In this document: in pieces, positions 53,633-63,907 of the stretch
Numbering within the stretch: the stretch's first letter is position 1
How the letters are laid out: each line of letters opens with the position of its first letter
NCBI GenBank assembly: GCA_030323885.1
Contig: CM059190.1
Coordinates: forward strand, 81,770,709 to 81,834,708
DNA length: 64,000 nucleotides
From: Branchipolynoe longqiensis
Taxonomy: Eukaryota; Annelida; Polychaeta; Phyllodocida; Polynoidae
Reading direction: 5' to 3'
The notes under the pieces: model-generated
What the model saw: only the letters and a program-made list of their open reading frames with translations
Told to the model about the DNA's origin: nothing
The model's database searches: none
Made by a program: the position numbers and the translations under genes

Positions 53633-56315
53633 CCCATTTGTAGTGCCACCTAGCGTTAACCATTCACAATGCCACCTAGTGGTCACAGATATACAATGCC
53701 ATCTAGTGTTAACCCATTCACAATGCCACCTAGCGTTAATCGGTTCACAATGCCACCTAGCGGTCAGCCATTCACAATGCCCTCTAGTCTTAGCCAATTC
53801 ACAATGCTACCTAGTGATACCCCATTCACAATGCCACCTTGCGTTACCCATTCAAAATGCCACCTAGCGGTCACCCATTCACAATGCCACCTACTGTCAA
53901 TCCATTAACAATGCCGTCTAGCGTTACCCATTCACAATGCCACCTAGCGGTCAGCCATTCACAACGCCATCTAGTCTTAGCCAATTCACAATGCCACCTA
54001 GTGTTAACCCATTCACAATGCCACCTAGCATTAACCCATTCACAATGTCACCTAGTATTAATCCATGCACAATGCCACCTAGCGTTACCCATTCACAATG
54101 GCACCTATTGGTCACCCATGCACACTGCCACCTAGCATTAACCCATTCACAATGCCACCTAGTATTAATCCATTCACAATGCCACCTAGCGTTACCCATT
54201 CACAATGGCACCTATTGGTCACCCATTCACAATGCCACCTAGCATTAACCCATTCACAATGCCACCTAGTGTTAATCCATTCACAATGCCACCTGGTGTT
54301 ACCCATTCACAATGCCACCTAGCATTACCCACTCACAATGCCATCTAGCGGTCAACCATTCACAATGCCATCTAGTGTTAACCCATTCACAATGCCACCT
54401 AGCGGTCACCCATTCACAATGCCATCTAGTGCTAACCCATTCACAATGCCATCTAGCGGTCACCTATTCACAATGCCACCTAGTGTTAATGCATTCACAA
54501 TGCCACCTGGTGTTACCCATTCACAATGCGACCTAGCATCACCCATTCACAATGCCATCTAGCGGTCAGCCATTCACAATGCCACCTAGTGTTAATCCAT
54601 TCACAATGCCATCTAGTGTTACCCCATTCACAATGCCATCTAGTGTTAACCCATTCACAATGCCACCTAGTGTTAATCTACTCACAATGCCACCTAGTGT
54701 TACCCATTCACAATGCCATCTAGTGGTCACCCATTCACAATGCCACCTAGCGTTAACCCATTCACAATGCCACCTAGTGTTAATCCATTCACAATGCTGC
54801 ATATCGTTAACCCATTCACAATGCATCCTAGTGTTAACCTATTCACAATGTTACCTAGCGTTAACCCATTCACAATGGCTCCTAGTGTTAACCTATTCAC
54901 AATGCCACCTAGTGTTAACCCATTCACAATGCCATCTAGCGGTCACCCATTCACAGTGCCACCTAGTGTTAACCCATTCACAATGCCATCTAGTGGTCAC
55001 CCATTCACAATGCCACCTAGTGTTAATCCATTCACAATGCCATCTAGTGTTAACCCATTCACAATGCCATCTAGTGTTAACCCTTTCACAATGCCACCTA
55101 GTGTTAATCTATTTACAATGCCGCCTAGTGTTAACCCATTCACAATGCCATCTAGCGGGCACCCATTCACAATGCCACCTAGTGTTAATCCATTCACAAT
55201 GCCACCTAGTGTTAACCCATTCACAATGCCATCTAGTGGTCACCCATTCACAATGCCACCTAGTGTTAATCCATTCACAATGCCATCTAGTGTTAACCCA
55301 TTCACAATGCCATCTAGTGTTAACCCATTCACAATGCCACCTAGTGTTAATCTATTCACAATGCCACCTAGTGTTACCCATTCACAATGCTACCTAGCGT
55401 TAACCCATTCACAATGCCACCTAGTGTTAATCCATTCACAATGCCATCTAGTGTTAACCCATTCACAATGCCATCTAGCGTTAACCCATTCACAATGCCA
55501 GCTAGTGTTAATCCATTAACAATGCCACCTAGTGTTAACCCATTAACAATGCCTCCTAGTGTTAACCTATTCACAATCTTACCTAGCGTTAACCCATTCA
55601 CAACGGCTCCTAGTGTTAACCTATTCACAATGTTACCTAGCATTAACCCATTCACAATGCCTCCTAGTGTTAACTTATTCACAACGTTACCTAGCGTTAA
55701 CCCATTCACAACGGCTCCTAGTGTTAACTTATTCACAATGTTACCTAGCATTAACCCATTCACAATGCCTCCTAGTGTTAACTTATTCACAACGTTACCT
55801 AGCGTTAAGCCATTCACAATGCCACCGAGCGTTAATCCATTCACAATGCCTCCTAGTGTTAACCTATTCACAATGCCACCAAGCGTTAATCCATTCACAA
55901 TGCCTCCTAGTGTTAACCTATTCACAATGTTAGCTAGTGTTAAGCCATTCACAATGCCACCGATCATTAATCCATTCACAATGCCACCAAGCGTTAATCC
56001 ATTCACAATGCCTCCTAGTGATAACCTGTTCATAATGCCACCAAGCGTTAATCCGTTCACAATGCCTCATAGCGTTAACCTATTCACAATGCTACCTAGC
56101 GTTAACCCCTTCACAATGGCTCCTAGTGTTAACCTATTCACAAAGTTACCTAGCGTTAATCCATTCACAATGCCTCCTAGTGTTAACATGTTCACAATGC
56201 CACCAAGCGTTAATCCATTCACTATGCCTCCTAGTGTTAACCTATTCACAATGCTACCTAGTGATAACCCATTCATCATGCCACCTAGCGTTACCCCATC
56301 ACCAATGTCACCTGG
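53633..56315 (+). repeat. 27-bp satellite, about 100 units, with dimeric higher-order region
   Basis: The unit is CCATTCACAATGCCACCTAG plus TGTTAAC or CGGTCAC/CGTTACC-like 7-mers. Because 27 is nine codons, long frames appear on both strands (PFTMPPSVN, IVNGLTLGG). Frame changes wherever a 26- or 28-bp unit occurs argue against coding. From about 55540 on, 54-bp dimers appear (TTACCTAGCGTTAACCCATT alternating with CTCCTAGTGTTAACCTATT). Confidence 0.95.
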
Positions 56316-56487
56316 CATAACTGAATATCTTCCTAGACTCGACATACTCATTCGGGGTTATGGTAGGATTTCGGGTGGGCCGTTATGCTTGAACAGTTAT
56401 TCATGGTGATCTCACGTGGGGCCTAATGTGGGAGTAAGTAAGTTAATCTTGATTAATTATTATGGCTGAACAGTTCTTTATGGTGAT
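56316..56487. repeat. Two copies of a ~77-bp segment, the second split by a LINE fragment
   Basis: GAACAGTTATTCATGGTGAT at 56391 and GAACAGTTCTTTATGGTGAT at 56468; GGGGCCTAATGTGGGAG with GTTAATCTTGATTAATTAT at 56417 and 56986. The order is A-B-A'-LINE-B'. Confidence 0.6.
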
Positions 56488-56990
56488 CTCATGATTGATT
56501 GATTGATTGGTGGTTGCTTTACGCCATGTCGGCAGCATAGGCCATATTCACGGCGAGAAATGTTTGTTTTTTGTTCAAACCATTGCTTTTACATGTAAAA
56601 GCAGACAAAACAATTATGTGCCAATAGACACTCATTAAATTAGAAAGCTCACAATCATATATTTGTGGTCAAGGGAAACAAATTCCCATAGAAAAAGAAA
56701 AGTTTTATTAATAATTGATAGAATCTATTTAGTAAACTATATGAGGTGGTAGCGTCCAGCTGCCCTCAAAAAGGTTAAAATGTTTTCCTGTTTTACCTTA
56801 GTAAAAAGGTCATGCATACTGTCTGCAGTGTAGAACCGTTGGCGCAGGGCAAACAAATCAACGCAACTTAGTAAAATGTGTTTGAGTGTCAGCGGGGACT
56901 GACACCCAATACATTCAGGGAGAGGTTATCCCTTGAGCAGAAAAGCATGTGTAAACCATGAGTGGCCAATACGGCAGCGTTGTTGGGGCC
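56488..56990 (-). pseudogene. LINE C-terminus and 3' tail (third LINE family)
   Basis: Minus-strand translation of 56735-56988 gives RCRIGHSWFTHAFLLKG, PECIGCQSPLTLKHILLSC (zinc-knuckle-like C-x2-C...H...C) and DLFTKVKQENILTFLRAAG, the end of an RNase H-bearing LINE ORF2. A 3' UTR and a (AATC)n tail follow (56488-56505). Only the last ~500 bp are present, a typical 5' truncation. Confidence 0.75.
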
Positions 56991-57068
56991 TAATGTGGGA
57001 GGAAGTAAGTTAATCTTGATTAATTATCTGTGAATATCAGTGAAAGTTTGCTAGTATATAATTAGCAT

Positions 57069-57234
57069 TATATGAAGCGTTCAAGTGCAAACCCCTATAA
57101 CGGCCAATCCAAAAGTTCAATTTAAATAACAGAATTTTACCTAAAGGCCATTTTAATTCTCACTAATTCCAGGTTTGACTCCAATGTTTATCTCAATATT
57201 TGGATTGCGGTCTGGCACCTGAACTCTTCATATA
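57069..57234. mobile_element. ATATGAAGAGTTCAGG-type MITE, copy 3
   Basis: TATATGAAGCGTTCAAGTGC on the left, CACCTGAACTCTTCATATA on the right; a shortened interior. Confidence 0.7.
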
Positions 57235-57618
57235 AAATACCACTTCCTATATGTGTACAGCTTCCCTTACTCTGACCCACTGACACTCGGTGGCAAAGTG
57301 CCGACTCTGGTCACCCACCCCTTATCTAATTAGTAACCATAATACTTGGGTAGCTGCCCCCCCCCCGCCCCCTCCGCCCGCTCGCACCCACCTATCTGAC
57401 CTCCCAGCAGCAGTATGCAGCAGGGTTCATTGTTGCGACACCAGGTTGATTGGTTGTTGGAGTTTTACGTCCTGGCAACATCGAAGGTCATATCAAGATG
57501 GGTCCTGACTTTTGACAGTGTGCACTCATGGTGACTTTATAGACCTGCCCCACTGCCGAGTGCCAAGCTAGGAAGCGACAAGTATCAATTTTATAAGACA
57601 TTAGGTTGACTCGACCGG

Positions 57619-58318
57619 TGTAGGACGTTCAAAACACTACGGTAGTGTTTTGAACCTACGTAACACTGTTTTAGGATAATGTGACTGAGTGGGATATCAG
57701 GTCATGGTGCTTGTGGCCTGGTTTGCCAGTGGGGCAGCACTATAAAGTCACGATGAGTGTGCAATCACAACTTGGTACCCGTCCTGATATAACGTTACAT
57801 GTTACTAGGATGTAAAACAGCAACCAACAACAACAACCCCTACTGTCCCACCTTACTACATATTGCCCCACCCTACTGCATACTTCCCCACACTACTGCA
57901 CAGTGTCCCACCCTACTGCATTCTTCCCCACCTCACTGCATACAGCCCCACCCTACTGCAAACTGTCCCACCTTACTGCATACTGCCGCACCCTGCTGCA
58001 TACTGCCTCACTCTACTGTACACTGACCCATCCTACTGCATTCTGCCCCACACTACTGCATACTGCCCCACCTTACTGCATACTGCCCCACCCTACTGCA
58101 TGCTGCCTCATCCTACTACAAATGAAAATGAATATGCAGCAATTATACAAAACCATTTAGAGTAGTGTTTTGAACGTAAAGGTAGTGTTTTGAACGTGGC
58201 CACAATAGTGTTTTGAACCTACCTTCAAATAGGTTGAAAACACCACAGTAGTGTTTTGAACCTAGGTTGAAAACACTACCATGGTGTTTTTGTAGGGTAG
58301 TGTTTTGAACTTCCTACA
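57619..58318. mobile_element. TIR element with GTAGTGTTTTGAAC words, in CCGG duplication
   Basis: Left TGTAGGACGTTCAAAACACT and right AGTGTTTTGAACTTCCTACA, flanked by CCGG (57615-57618, 58319-58322). GTAGTGTTTTGAAC or its inverse occurs about eight times near the ends (57630-57660, 58158-58310). The middle holds a SINE-A 3' part (57668-57830, plus) and a 20-bp satellite. Confidence 0.7.
57838..58126 (+). repeat. 20-bp satellite, about 14 units
   Basis: TGCCCCACCCTACTGCATAC units with scattered changes. Confidence 0.9.
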
Positions 58319-58385
58319 CCGGGAACCAAATTCCCGATCTTCCGCAGGCGAGGCCTGCGCTCCACCGATTCGGCCATCGCCTTCG

Positions 58386-58974
58386 ATGTACACCAGGGTG
58401 AAGAAAATTGCTTTGGTACTGAAAACAAATTGTATTCAGATAAATATAAATATCCCCACAGAATTGCTCACCAGTAGGGTGTTCCTAATATGGGTATGGG
58501 AAGAGACTGAGGGAGTAATAATACAGCATGAAGCCATCCCTATTTGCAAGTCATTAAATGAAAATGTTTTTTTTTCTGTATCTAATGACATGTAATACTC
58601 TTGCTCGTTACTTGGACTCTTTTTGAGAGAGCACGTATATTTGATGCAATATATCTCTTTGATATAATATGACAATACAATATCCTTTATATATATATAC
58701 ACATATATATATAGATATAATGGCCACATCAATATATGTTGTATGGCCACATATATATGTATATACATATATATATATTTGAGTTTAAATTTCAGATGAC
58801 AGTACTATTAGTATTGTATGTTGGCCACTCGCAGGTGGCGCCACCGTGGAAGAGGATGGAACCAAAGCCCTATTTCCTTACCATCTAATATCTAAATGGT
58901 GCGTCCATGTCTGTTAAATAGGAGTGGACAATGAAAGGGCAATATGCATCTGTGCATACTCCCATAAGTCATCT
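58386..58974. other. Unassigned AT-rich with TA microsatellites
   Basis: TA runs at 58688-58712 and 58745-58772. Nothing else recognised. Confidence 0.4.
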
Positions 58975-59222
58975 ATATATGAAGAGTTCAGGCGCAAAAC
59001 CATGTAAATGCAAACCCAAAAATGAAGTTTAAATAAAATAAAATTACATGAAAATAATTGTAAAGCTCACTAATTCCACTTTGCATATGGTCACATGGTT
59101 ATGGAGCAATGAACAAACGAGAAGGAATATAAAGAAACTAACTTTTTGAAAGTTTGATTCCAATGTTTATCTCCATTTTTGGATTGGCGCTTACGTGGTT
59201 TTGCACCTGAACTCTTCATATA
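58975..59222. mobile_element. ATATGAAGAGTTCAGG-type MITE, copy 4 (248 bp)
   Basis: ATATGAAGAGTTCAGGCGC at the left and GCACCTGAACTCTTCATAT at the right: the best-preserved TIR pair of the family. It abuts the 3' end of retrotransposon copy 2. Confidence 0.8.
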
Positions 59223-59590
59223 TATATATAAAGTCTTTGCTACAGTACAATGAGGAGATAAGACAAGGAAGTGGGTTGAGATGATATATTCTCTGGCTTA
59301 GGGGATATGATGACCGAGACCAATAAAACAATAATTCCAGTGTGTGGGTGACAGTATTTGCGGCACTGGTAGCAGTGGGGGGTGGTGGTGCCACCTGTCC
59401 CACTATGAAGAGGGGGTCACCCATAAGGTAGTACACAACATCAGGGTGGCCAATAAGGAATATTCCCTTACATGCCTTTTTACTCGCATAAGTTTTATAC
59501 ATCACATAAAGTCTATGCTACAGTACAATGAGGAGACAATACAAGGAAGTGTTTTGAGATGATATATTCTCTGGCTAAGGGGATATGATG
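59217..59590 (-). repeat. Split direct repeats of copy 2
   Basis: ATAAAGTCT.TGCTACAGTAC to GATATATTCTCTGGCT.AGGG occurs at 59217-59310 and 59503-59590. The stop codon of the recombinase is ~40 bp before the first repeat, as in copy 1 (~25 bp). Confidence 0.78.
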
Positions 59591-59628
59591 CCAATATCGA
59601 AAATATCCCAACCCACCCAGTCAGAGTG

Positions 59629-60150
59629 TTAGTACAAGTCAGTTTCTTCTATCAGTGTTGCTGCCAGTGACGTAGCGACTCTCATGTCATTCATGATGCG
59701 GATGGAGACGGGAGTCTTGAGGTAGGTAAATACTGTGTCTGTGCGCCAGTTCCCCCTCGTGTTGAGCTCCTCTATGGAGTCCCCCACATCTCTCTCACAT
59801 TAATGTGGGCTGTGGAGCTAAGCTCGTCAGGACTTACATGTTGGTGGCCGAACCTCTCTCCCAGGTACCCATTATTGGTTGGGCCGAAGGCCCCCACTAT
59901 CCAGTTGCCCCCATGAAGGGCTCCATAGCCGAAATCGGAGGCGTCGCTATACGTTGAGAGGTGGGCCGCAAAAGAGCCAAGTATTTTAGCTTTGCCATTG
60001 AATCGAGCAGCGAATCCGCTCCACCACTCACCATCGTCCTGAAAGTCCCTGGAGAGTTTAACCTTGAAATGTGGTTCCCTTACGCTACTGATAGCATCGT
60101 AGATGCGTCAACAGAAGGTCCTACCCCCTTTTACCACCTTGCTGCTATAA
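59629..60150 (-). pseudogene. RNase H N-terminus fused to recombinase C-terminus (copy 2)
   Basis: From 60150 down: RIYDAISSVREPHFKVKLSR, EWWSGFAARF, STYSDASDFGYGALHGG, HINVREMW. Then, with a frame change, ELNTRGNWRTDTVFTYLKTP and IMNDM...ETDLY-stop (59629-59631). In copy 1 about 900 bp lie between the two corresponding points, so an internal deletion has fused them. One TGA interrupts the first part. Confidence 0.78.
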
Positions 60151-60866
60151 TACCCCTGTCACACTACGACGTAACGAGCCAACGTGAGCCTAACGTGATG
60201 ATTTTTCGTCATTACGTTGCCGTACGTTGGGTCACGTTATGATGACGTCATAATGACGTTAGAGTGACGTCGAGCTATGTCATGTTACGTCGTGTTACGT
60301 TGGCGCGCGTCGAGGTTTTGAACCTGTTCAAAACTTTCGACGTATCTCAACGTGAAGCCGTTACGTTGGGATGACGTGACAATGACGTTAGGTTGACGTT
60401 CCGCGATCGTTATAGCAACGTAAATGACGTTAGAGTCACGTTATGTCACGTCAGACCGACGGCCCGGGTGGGAGCAACGTGTGGGCAGCGTTTTGCACGT
60501 TACGGTCACGTTACGGTCACGTTACGGTCACGTTACGGTCACGTTACGGTCACGTTACGGTCACGTTACGGTCACGTTACGGTCACGTTACGGTCACGTT
60601 ACGGTGGTGGGTTACGGTAACGTCGTCACGTCGCACCCGTTACGGCGACGTTACGCTCACGTTACACTAACGCCCGGTCACGTCGCCAATTACCCCTCCC
60701 CCCTAACGTTGTCACGTTACAGCTAAGGTCACGACGTACACCCACGTTACTTTCACGTTACGCTCACGTCCACAATTTGCATATTACGCCGATAACTTCG
60801 ACGTGATATCATTATTTTCACGTTGTGGTTACGCTGACGTAGTCACGTCGTAGTGTGACAGGGCCA
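60151..60866. mobile_element. TIR element with ACGTTACG words (716 bp) inside retrotransposon copy 2
   Basis: Left TACCCCTGTCACACTACGAC, right GTCGTAGTGTGACAGGGCCA, with TAA at 60148-60150 and 60867-60869. Removing it with one TAA restores the RT-to-RNase H frame. CACGTTACGGT is repeated 10-11 times in tandem at 60496-60605; ACGTTA/ACGTCG words fill the rest. Palindrome GGTTTTGAACCTGTTCAAAA at 60314-60333. Confidence 0.85.
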
Positions 60867-61535
60867 TAAGCCAACAAGCCACCTACTCTCTCCAGCTCCC
60901 TTTGAGTTACCTTATGTCGGCCCTTCACTTCCCCCAGGATCACATTTAGCCTACTGAGCTTGTCTTCAGGGAGCCTCATCTCTAATTCAACCAAGTCACT
61001 AATGATTCCCAAGAAGCGGACAGCAGTGCTAGGGGAGCTCAATTTGCCGAAACTCACGAAGAAACCGAGTCGTCTGAGAATCGCGATCATCACCTTTTGA
61101 TCCCTACAGCCTTCTGCGAGGTTCGGACTCACTATGCAAAAATTGTCTAAATAGTTAACAACTTTGGTAACCCCTTCCCTTACTGCACATCTCACGACAA
61201 AATCCGAGATCTTGCTGAAGACATACGGGCTGGAAGAGAGTCCCATACACAGCCTGTTGTCTTTCATGTAGGTGCACTGCTCGTCCCTGTCAGCATTAAA
61301 TAACCAATGTAGGCCCTGCCTGTCCCGATCCCGGGTGTGGATGCAAACTGCACGGTAGGCATCCTTTATGTCCACTGTGGACATGTAATCCCCCCATTCC
61401 ATCACCTCAGAAACTGTGTCTCCCTTTTGTAAGAAAGTTTTATCCAAACTTAATCCGTGCAAGTATTAACCGAACAACCTGCAGGGTGGCTTTGATCAAC
61501 AGTCATCCTACTACGACCGTCATCCTTTGGGATGC
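60867..61535 (-). pseudogene. Reverse transcriptase of copy 2 (motif C is YLDN)
   Basis: FCIPKD at about 61525, then a frame break. From 61462: VDIKDAYRAVCIHTRDRDRQ (motif A), RLCMGLSSSPYVFSKISDF (motif B region), VVNYLDNFCIV. The second catalytic Asp is Asn (codon 61142-61144), which should abolish polymerase activity. The frame is otherwise open to the TIR element. Confidence 0.82.
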
Positions 61536-61539
61536 AGAA

Positions 61540-61945
61540 CATATCATGTATGCACCCATATGTACATCCACACCCACACCCACACCATAGACATACCTAC
61601 ACCTACACTCACACACCCGCATATCGACACACCCACACGTACATCACACCCACACATTTCCACTCACACAAACACCCACACCTACACACCGACACCCATA
61701 CCCACATCCACACCCACATCCACATCCACACCCACACCCATACTTCCACCCACCCACACCCACACCCACACCCACCCACATACACTCACACCCACTCCCT
61801 CCCTCACTTACCCACCCCTCCCACTAACCTACACTCACCCCGACACACCCACATTCACACCCACATCCACACCCTCACTTACACGCACCCACAACCACAC
61901 TCACCTCCACACCCACACACCCACCCACCTGCTCACCCACACGTA
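61540..61945 (+). repeat. CACACC-type hexamer array
   Basis: Irregular CCACACCCACACC units, the complement of the array type at 47945-51975. It starts exactly where copy 2 loses its coding similarity. Confidence 0.85.
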
Positions 61946-62640
61946 CACCCAACCGGATGGACTAAGCCTACATTACGGCTTCCCCCTGTCACGGATCCTG
62001 CATTACTGCCCTCATCGCCTTTCTGCCCACTGCGCATGCCCTGCCGCTGGGTGCCATTCTGGAATGACGTCATTAAATCACTATGCTTCGTGAAGACACA
62101 GGGGGCTTGTTGGTGGTGTGAAGAAGACGCGAGTTTTGACGCTCCCCTCAGCTCCCCCACTCTCCCCCCCCCCCACCCATGCCCCCCACAGCCCGCTGTT
62201 CTCCCACAGAATACGTTACTTGTGAGATACCGAAGATTGCACCAAAGACCCTATAATACTAAGACGGCTCAGTCCCTATCTCTCCCATGGTAATGTAAAT
62301 TTCGCAGTGCCACCTTGTGGTGGGTTTGATCAGCCTGGCTGCTGGTTGGTGTTTCACATGTAAACACATACAATTATATTATACATGAGATACGTAAGTA
62401 TGAATAGATATCAATATGAAATTGCTATGAACCTACATACACATCATCATCAGCATCATCATCAGCATCGCCATCATCACACATCTTTCACATTCATATA
62501 TACATTTATACATATAATATAGCACCTGTTTAACCAAGAGAACAGCCACCGCACCAAGTGGTGAGTTTGATCATTTTGATTACACAGTACAGGCTGAGTG
62601 AGCCGTCTTAGTATTATAGGGTCTTTGATTGCACCCAGCA
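61946..62640. repeat. Unassigned, then inverted repeat 62240-62275 / 62598-62640
   Basis: TTGCACCAAAGACCCTATAA...CTAAGACGGCTCA at 62239 is mirrored at 62602-62640. A (CATCAT/CAGCAT)n run lies between at 62441-62480. CACC.TGTGGTG-type short palindromes occur in both arms. Confidence 0.55.
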
Positions 62641-62887
62641 GGCCACTAATTAGCCTCCCAGCCAGGCTAGCGTGCGGAGGAAGCACACTGAATCGATCCA
62701 GAAGAAATGCTGCAGTGCACATGCAAGACACAACGGTAGCACATTAGGCCAACTACAAAAGAAAATTGGTGATCGTTCCCGCCCGTGTCTGAAAAATCGC
62801 CCAACCCTGATTACCTTTTTCTTTTATTAAAAAAGACCCCACCGCTAAAAATGCGTCCGACTAGCAGACATTCTATTTTGGTATCAA

Positions 62888-63000
62888 TGTGTAGGTCATT
62901 GGTTTGACTCGGCTAGGGTTTGAACCCAGTTAGTTCGAATCCCAAGGCTTACCAGAACGGAAGGCGGACGCTCAACTCATTCGGCCATCGCGTCTGGTTA
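62888..63000 (-). mobile_element. SINE-A 5' part
   Basis: GGTCATTGGTTTGACTCGGC to CATTCGGCCATCGCGTCTGG. Confidence 0.75.
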
Positions 63001-63342
63001 CACATTCGGTCTCCGTCAACAATAACAAATAAAAACCAAAACTGTCTGCCCAACCCGGATTTTTATTTCAAAAGGAGGATCACAAATTCTGTCTTTATTT
63101 GGCCTTACATAGTGAGTCAGTTACTCCGGCAGCACTGTCTATATGACATTGTTGCTAAGCAACCCATTAGCACACGTGTCGGCCGGCTGGTTTATATAAA
63201 TACCCACATGATCTTAGCAAGCTAATAGTAACATATATTGTTCAAATACTCATCTAACCATGACCCGCTACTTTTGGAGTGAAGGCCTTTTATGAAATTA
63301 TGTAGCGGAACAGACTTTAGATGTCAAATTGAGCACCCTAGC
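63001..63342. other. Unassigned
   Basis: AT-rich; nothing recognised. Confidence 0.3.
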
Positions 63343-63354
63343 CACAGAAAATAA

Positions 63355-63695
63355 GACCAGACGCGATGGCCGAATGAGTTAGAGCGTCCGTCTCCCATGC
63401 TGGTATATCGTGGGGTCGTGGGTTCGAACCCTGGTCGAGTCAAACCGATGACTTAAAAATGGATACTTGCGCTTCCTAGCCAGGCGCTCCGCATTATTAG
63501 GATAGGGCAAAGACTGGTGTGCTTAGTGTCAGGATAATGTGACTGAGTGGGATACCAGGTCATGGTGCCGGTGGCCTGGTTTCCCCCTGGCACAGCATAT
63601 AAAGTCACCATGAGTGCGCACTGTCACAAGTCGGTACCCGTCCTGATATTACCTTAGATGTTGCTAGGACGTAAACCAACAACACACAAACAAAA
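63355..63695 (+). mobile_element. SINE-A, full length with target duplication (reference copy)
   Basis: Flanked by CACAGAAAATAA (63343-63354) and CACAGACAATAA (63696-63707). Head GACGCGATGGCCGAATGAGT, B-box-like GGGTTCGAACCCTGG, body, tail AGGACGTAAACCAACAACAC. Likely the youngest complete copy in the window. Confidence 0.88.
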
Positions 63696-63844
63696 CACAG
63701 ACAATAACTTCAGTGACTGGCAGAATAACACTGAATAATAGTCAGGGTACAGTGAGTGACCATCAGGTGACGCATTGCCCCGTCAAGTACCCGACTGAGT
63801 CGACCTAAAGTGAACACTAAATAGCCCCTGATAGTGAAAGTATT

Positions 63845-63907
63845 TGTTAGTATTTGTTTGTTGTTGTTTTACGTCCTAGCAAAATCTAAGGTCATATCCG
63901 GACGGGG
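63845..63907 (-). mobile_element. 5'-truncated SINE-A tail with target duplication
   Basis: Only the last ~60 bp of the SINE (TTTGTTGTTGTTTTACGTCC to GTCATATCCGGACGGG), bracketed by TGAAAGTATT at about 63835-63844 and 63908-63917. Confidence 0.7.

Larger units (their letters stand above)
57440..58385 (-). mobile_element. SINE-A split by a CCGG-flanked element (parts 57440-57618 and 58319-58385)
   Basis: Tail GGTTGATTGGTTGTTGGAGT and a shortened body up to GACTCGACCGG. The head resumes at CCGGGAACCAAATTCCCGAT and ends CACCGATTCGGCCATCGC. Confidence 0.75.
59222..61535 (-). mobile_element. Tyrosine-recombinase retrotransposon, copy 2, split by a TIR element
   Basis: On the minus strand: RT (61535-60867), a 716-bp TIR element (60866-60151), RNase H start and recombinase end (60150-59629), then two direct repeats (59503-59590 and 59217-59310) with the core CAGAGAATATAT. 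The 5' part is replaced by a CACACC hexamer array. Amino acids match copy 1 closely in motif order, but the nucleotides have diverged, so this is a sister family rather than a recent duplicate. Confidence 0.82.

Noticed and set aside
54552..56409. Long ORFs with PFTMPPSVN or IVNGLTLGG repeats
   Set aside because: 27-bp satellite is nine codons, so frames stay open on both strands; frames swap wherever unit length changes, and there is no non-repeat coding part.
59961..60242. 93-codon plus-strand ORF
   Set aside because: Opposite strand of the RNase H of retrotransposon copy 2 running into the TIR element; the minus strand carries the motif evidence.
60393..60726. Overlapping ORFs with RSRYGHVTVTL repeats
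   Set aside because: Three-frame readings of the 11-bp CACGTTACGGT array.
61532..62293. 253-codon ORF beside the hexamer array
   Set aside because: Mostly CACACC translation; the C-terminal part has no recognisable domain.
63358..63430. tRNA gene
   Set aside because: The A- and B-box-like segment is the head of a SINE: it continues into the family A body and tail and has a target duplication. The same applies to the other tRNA-like heads.
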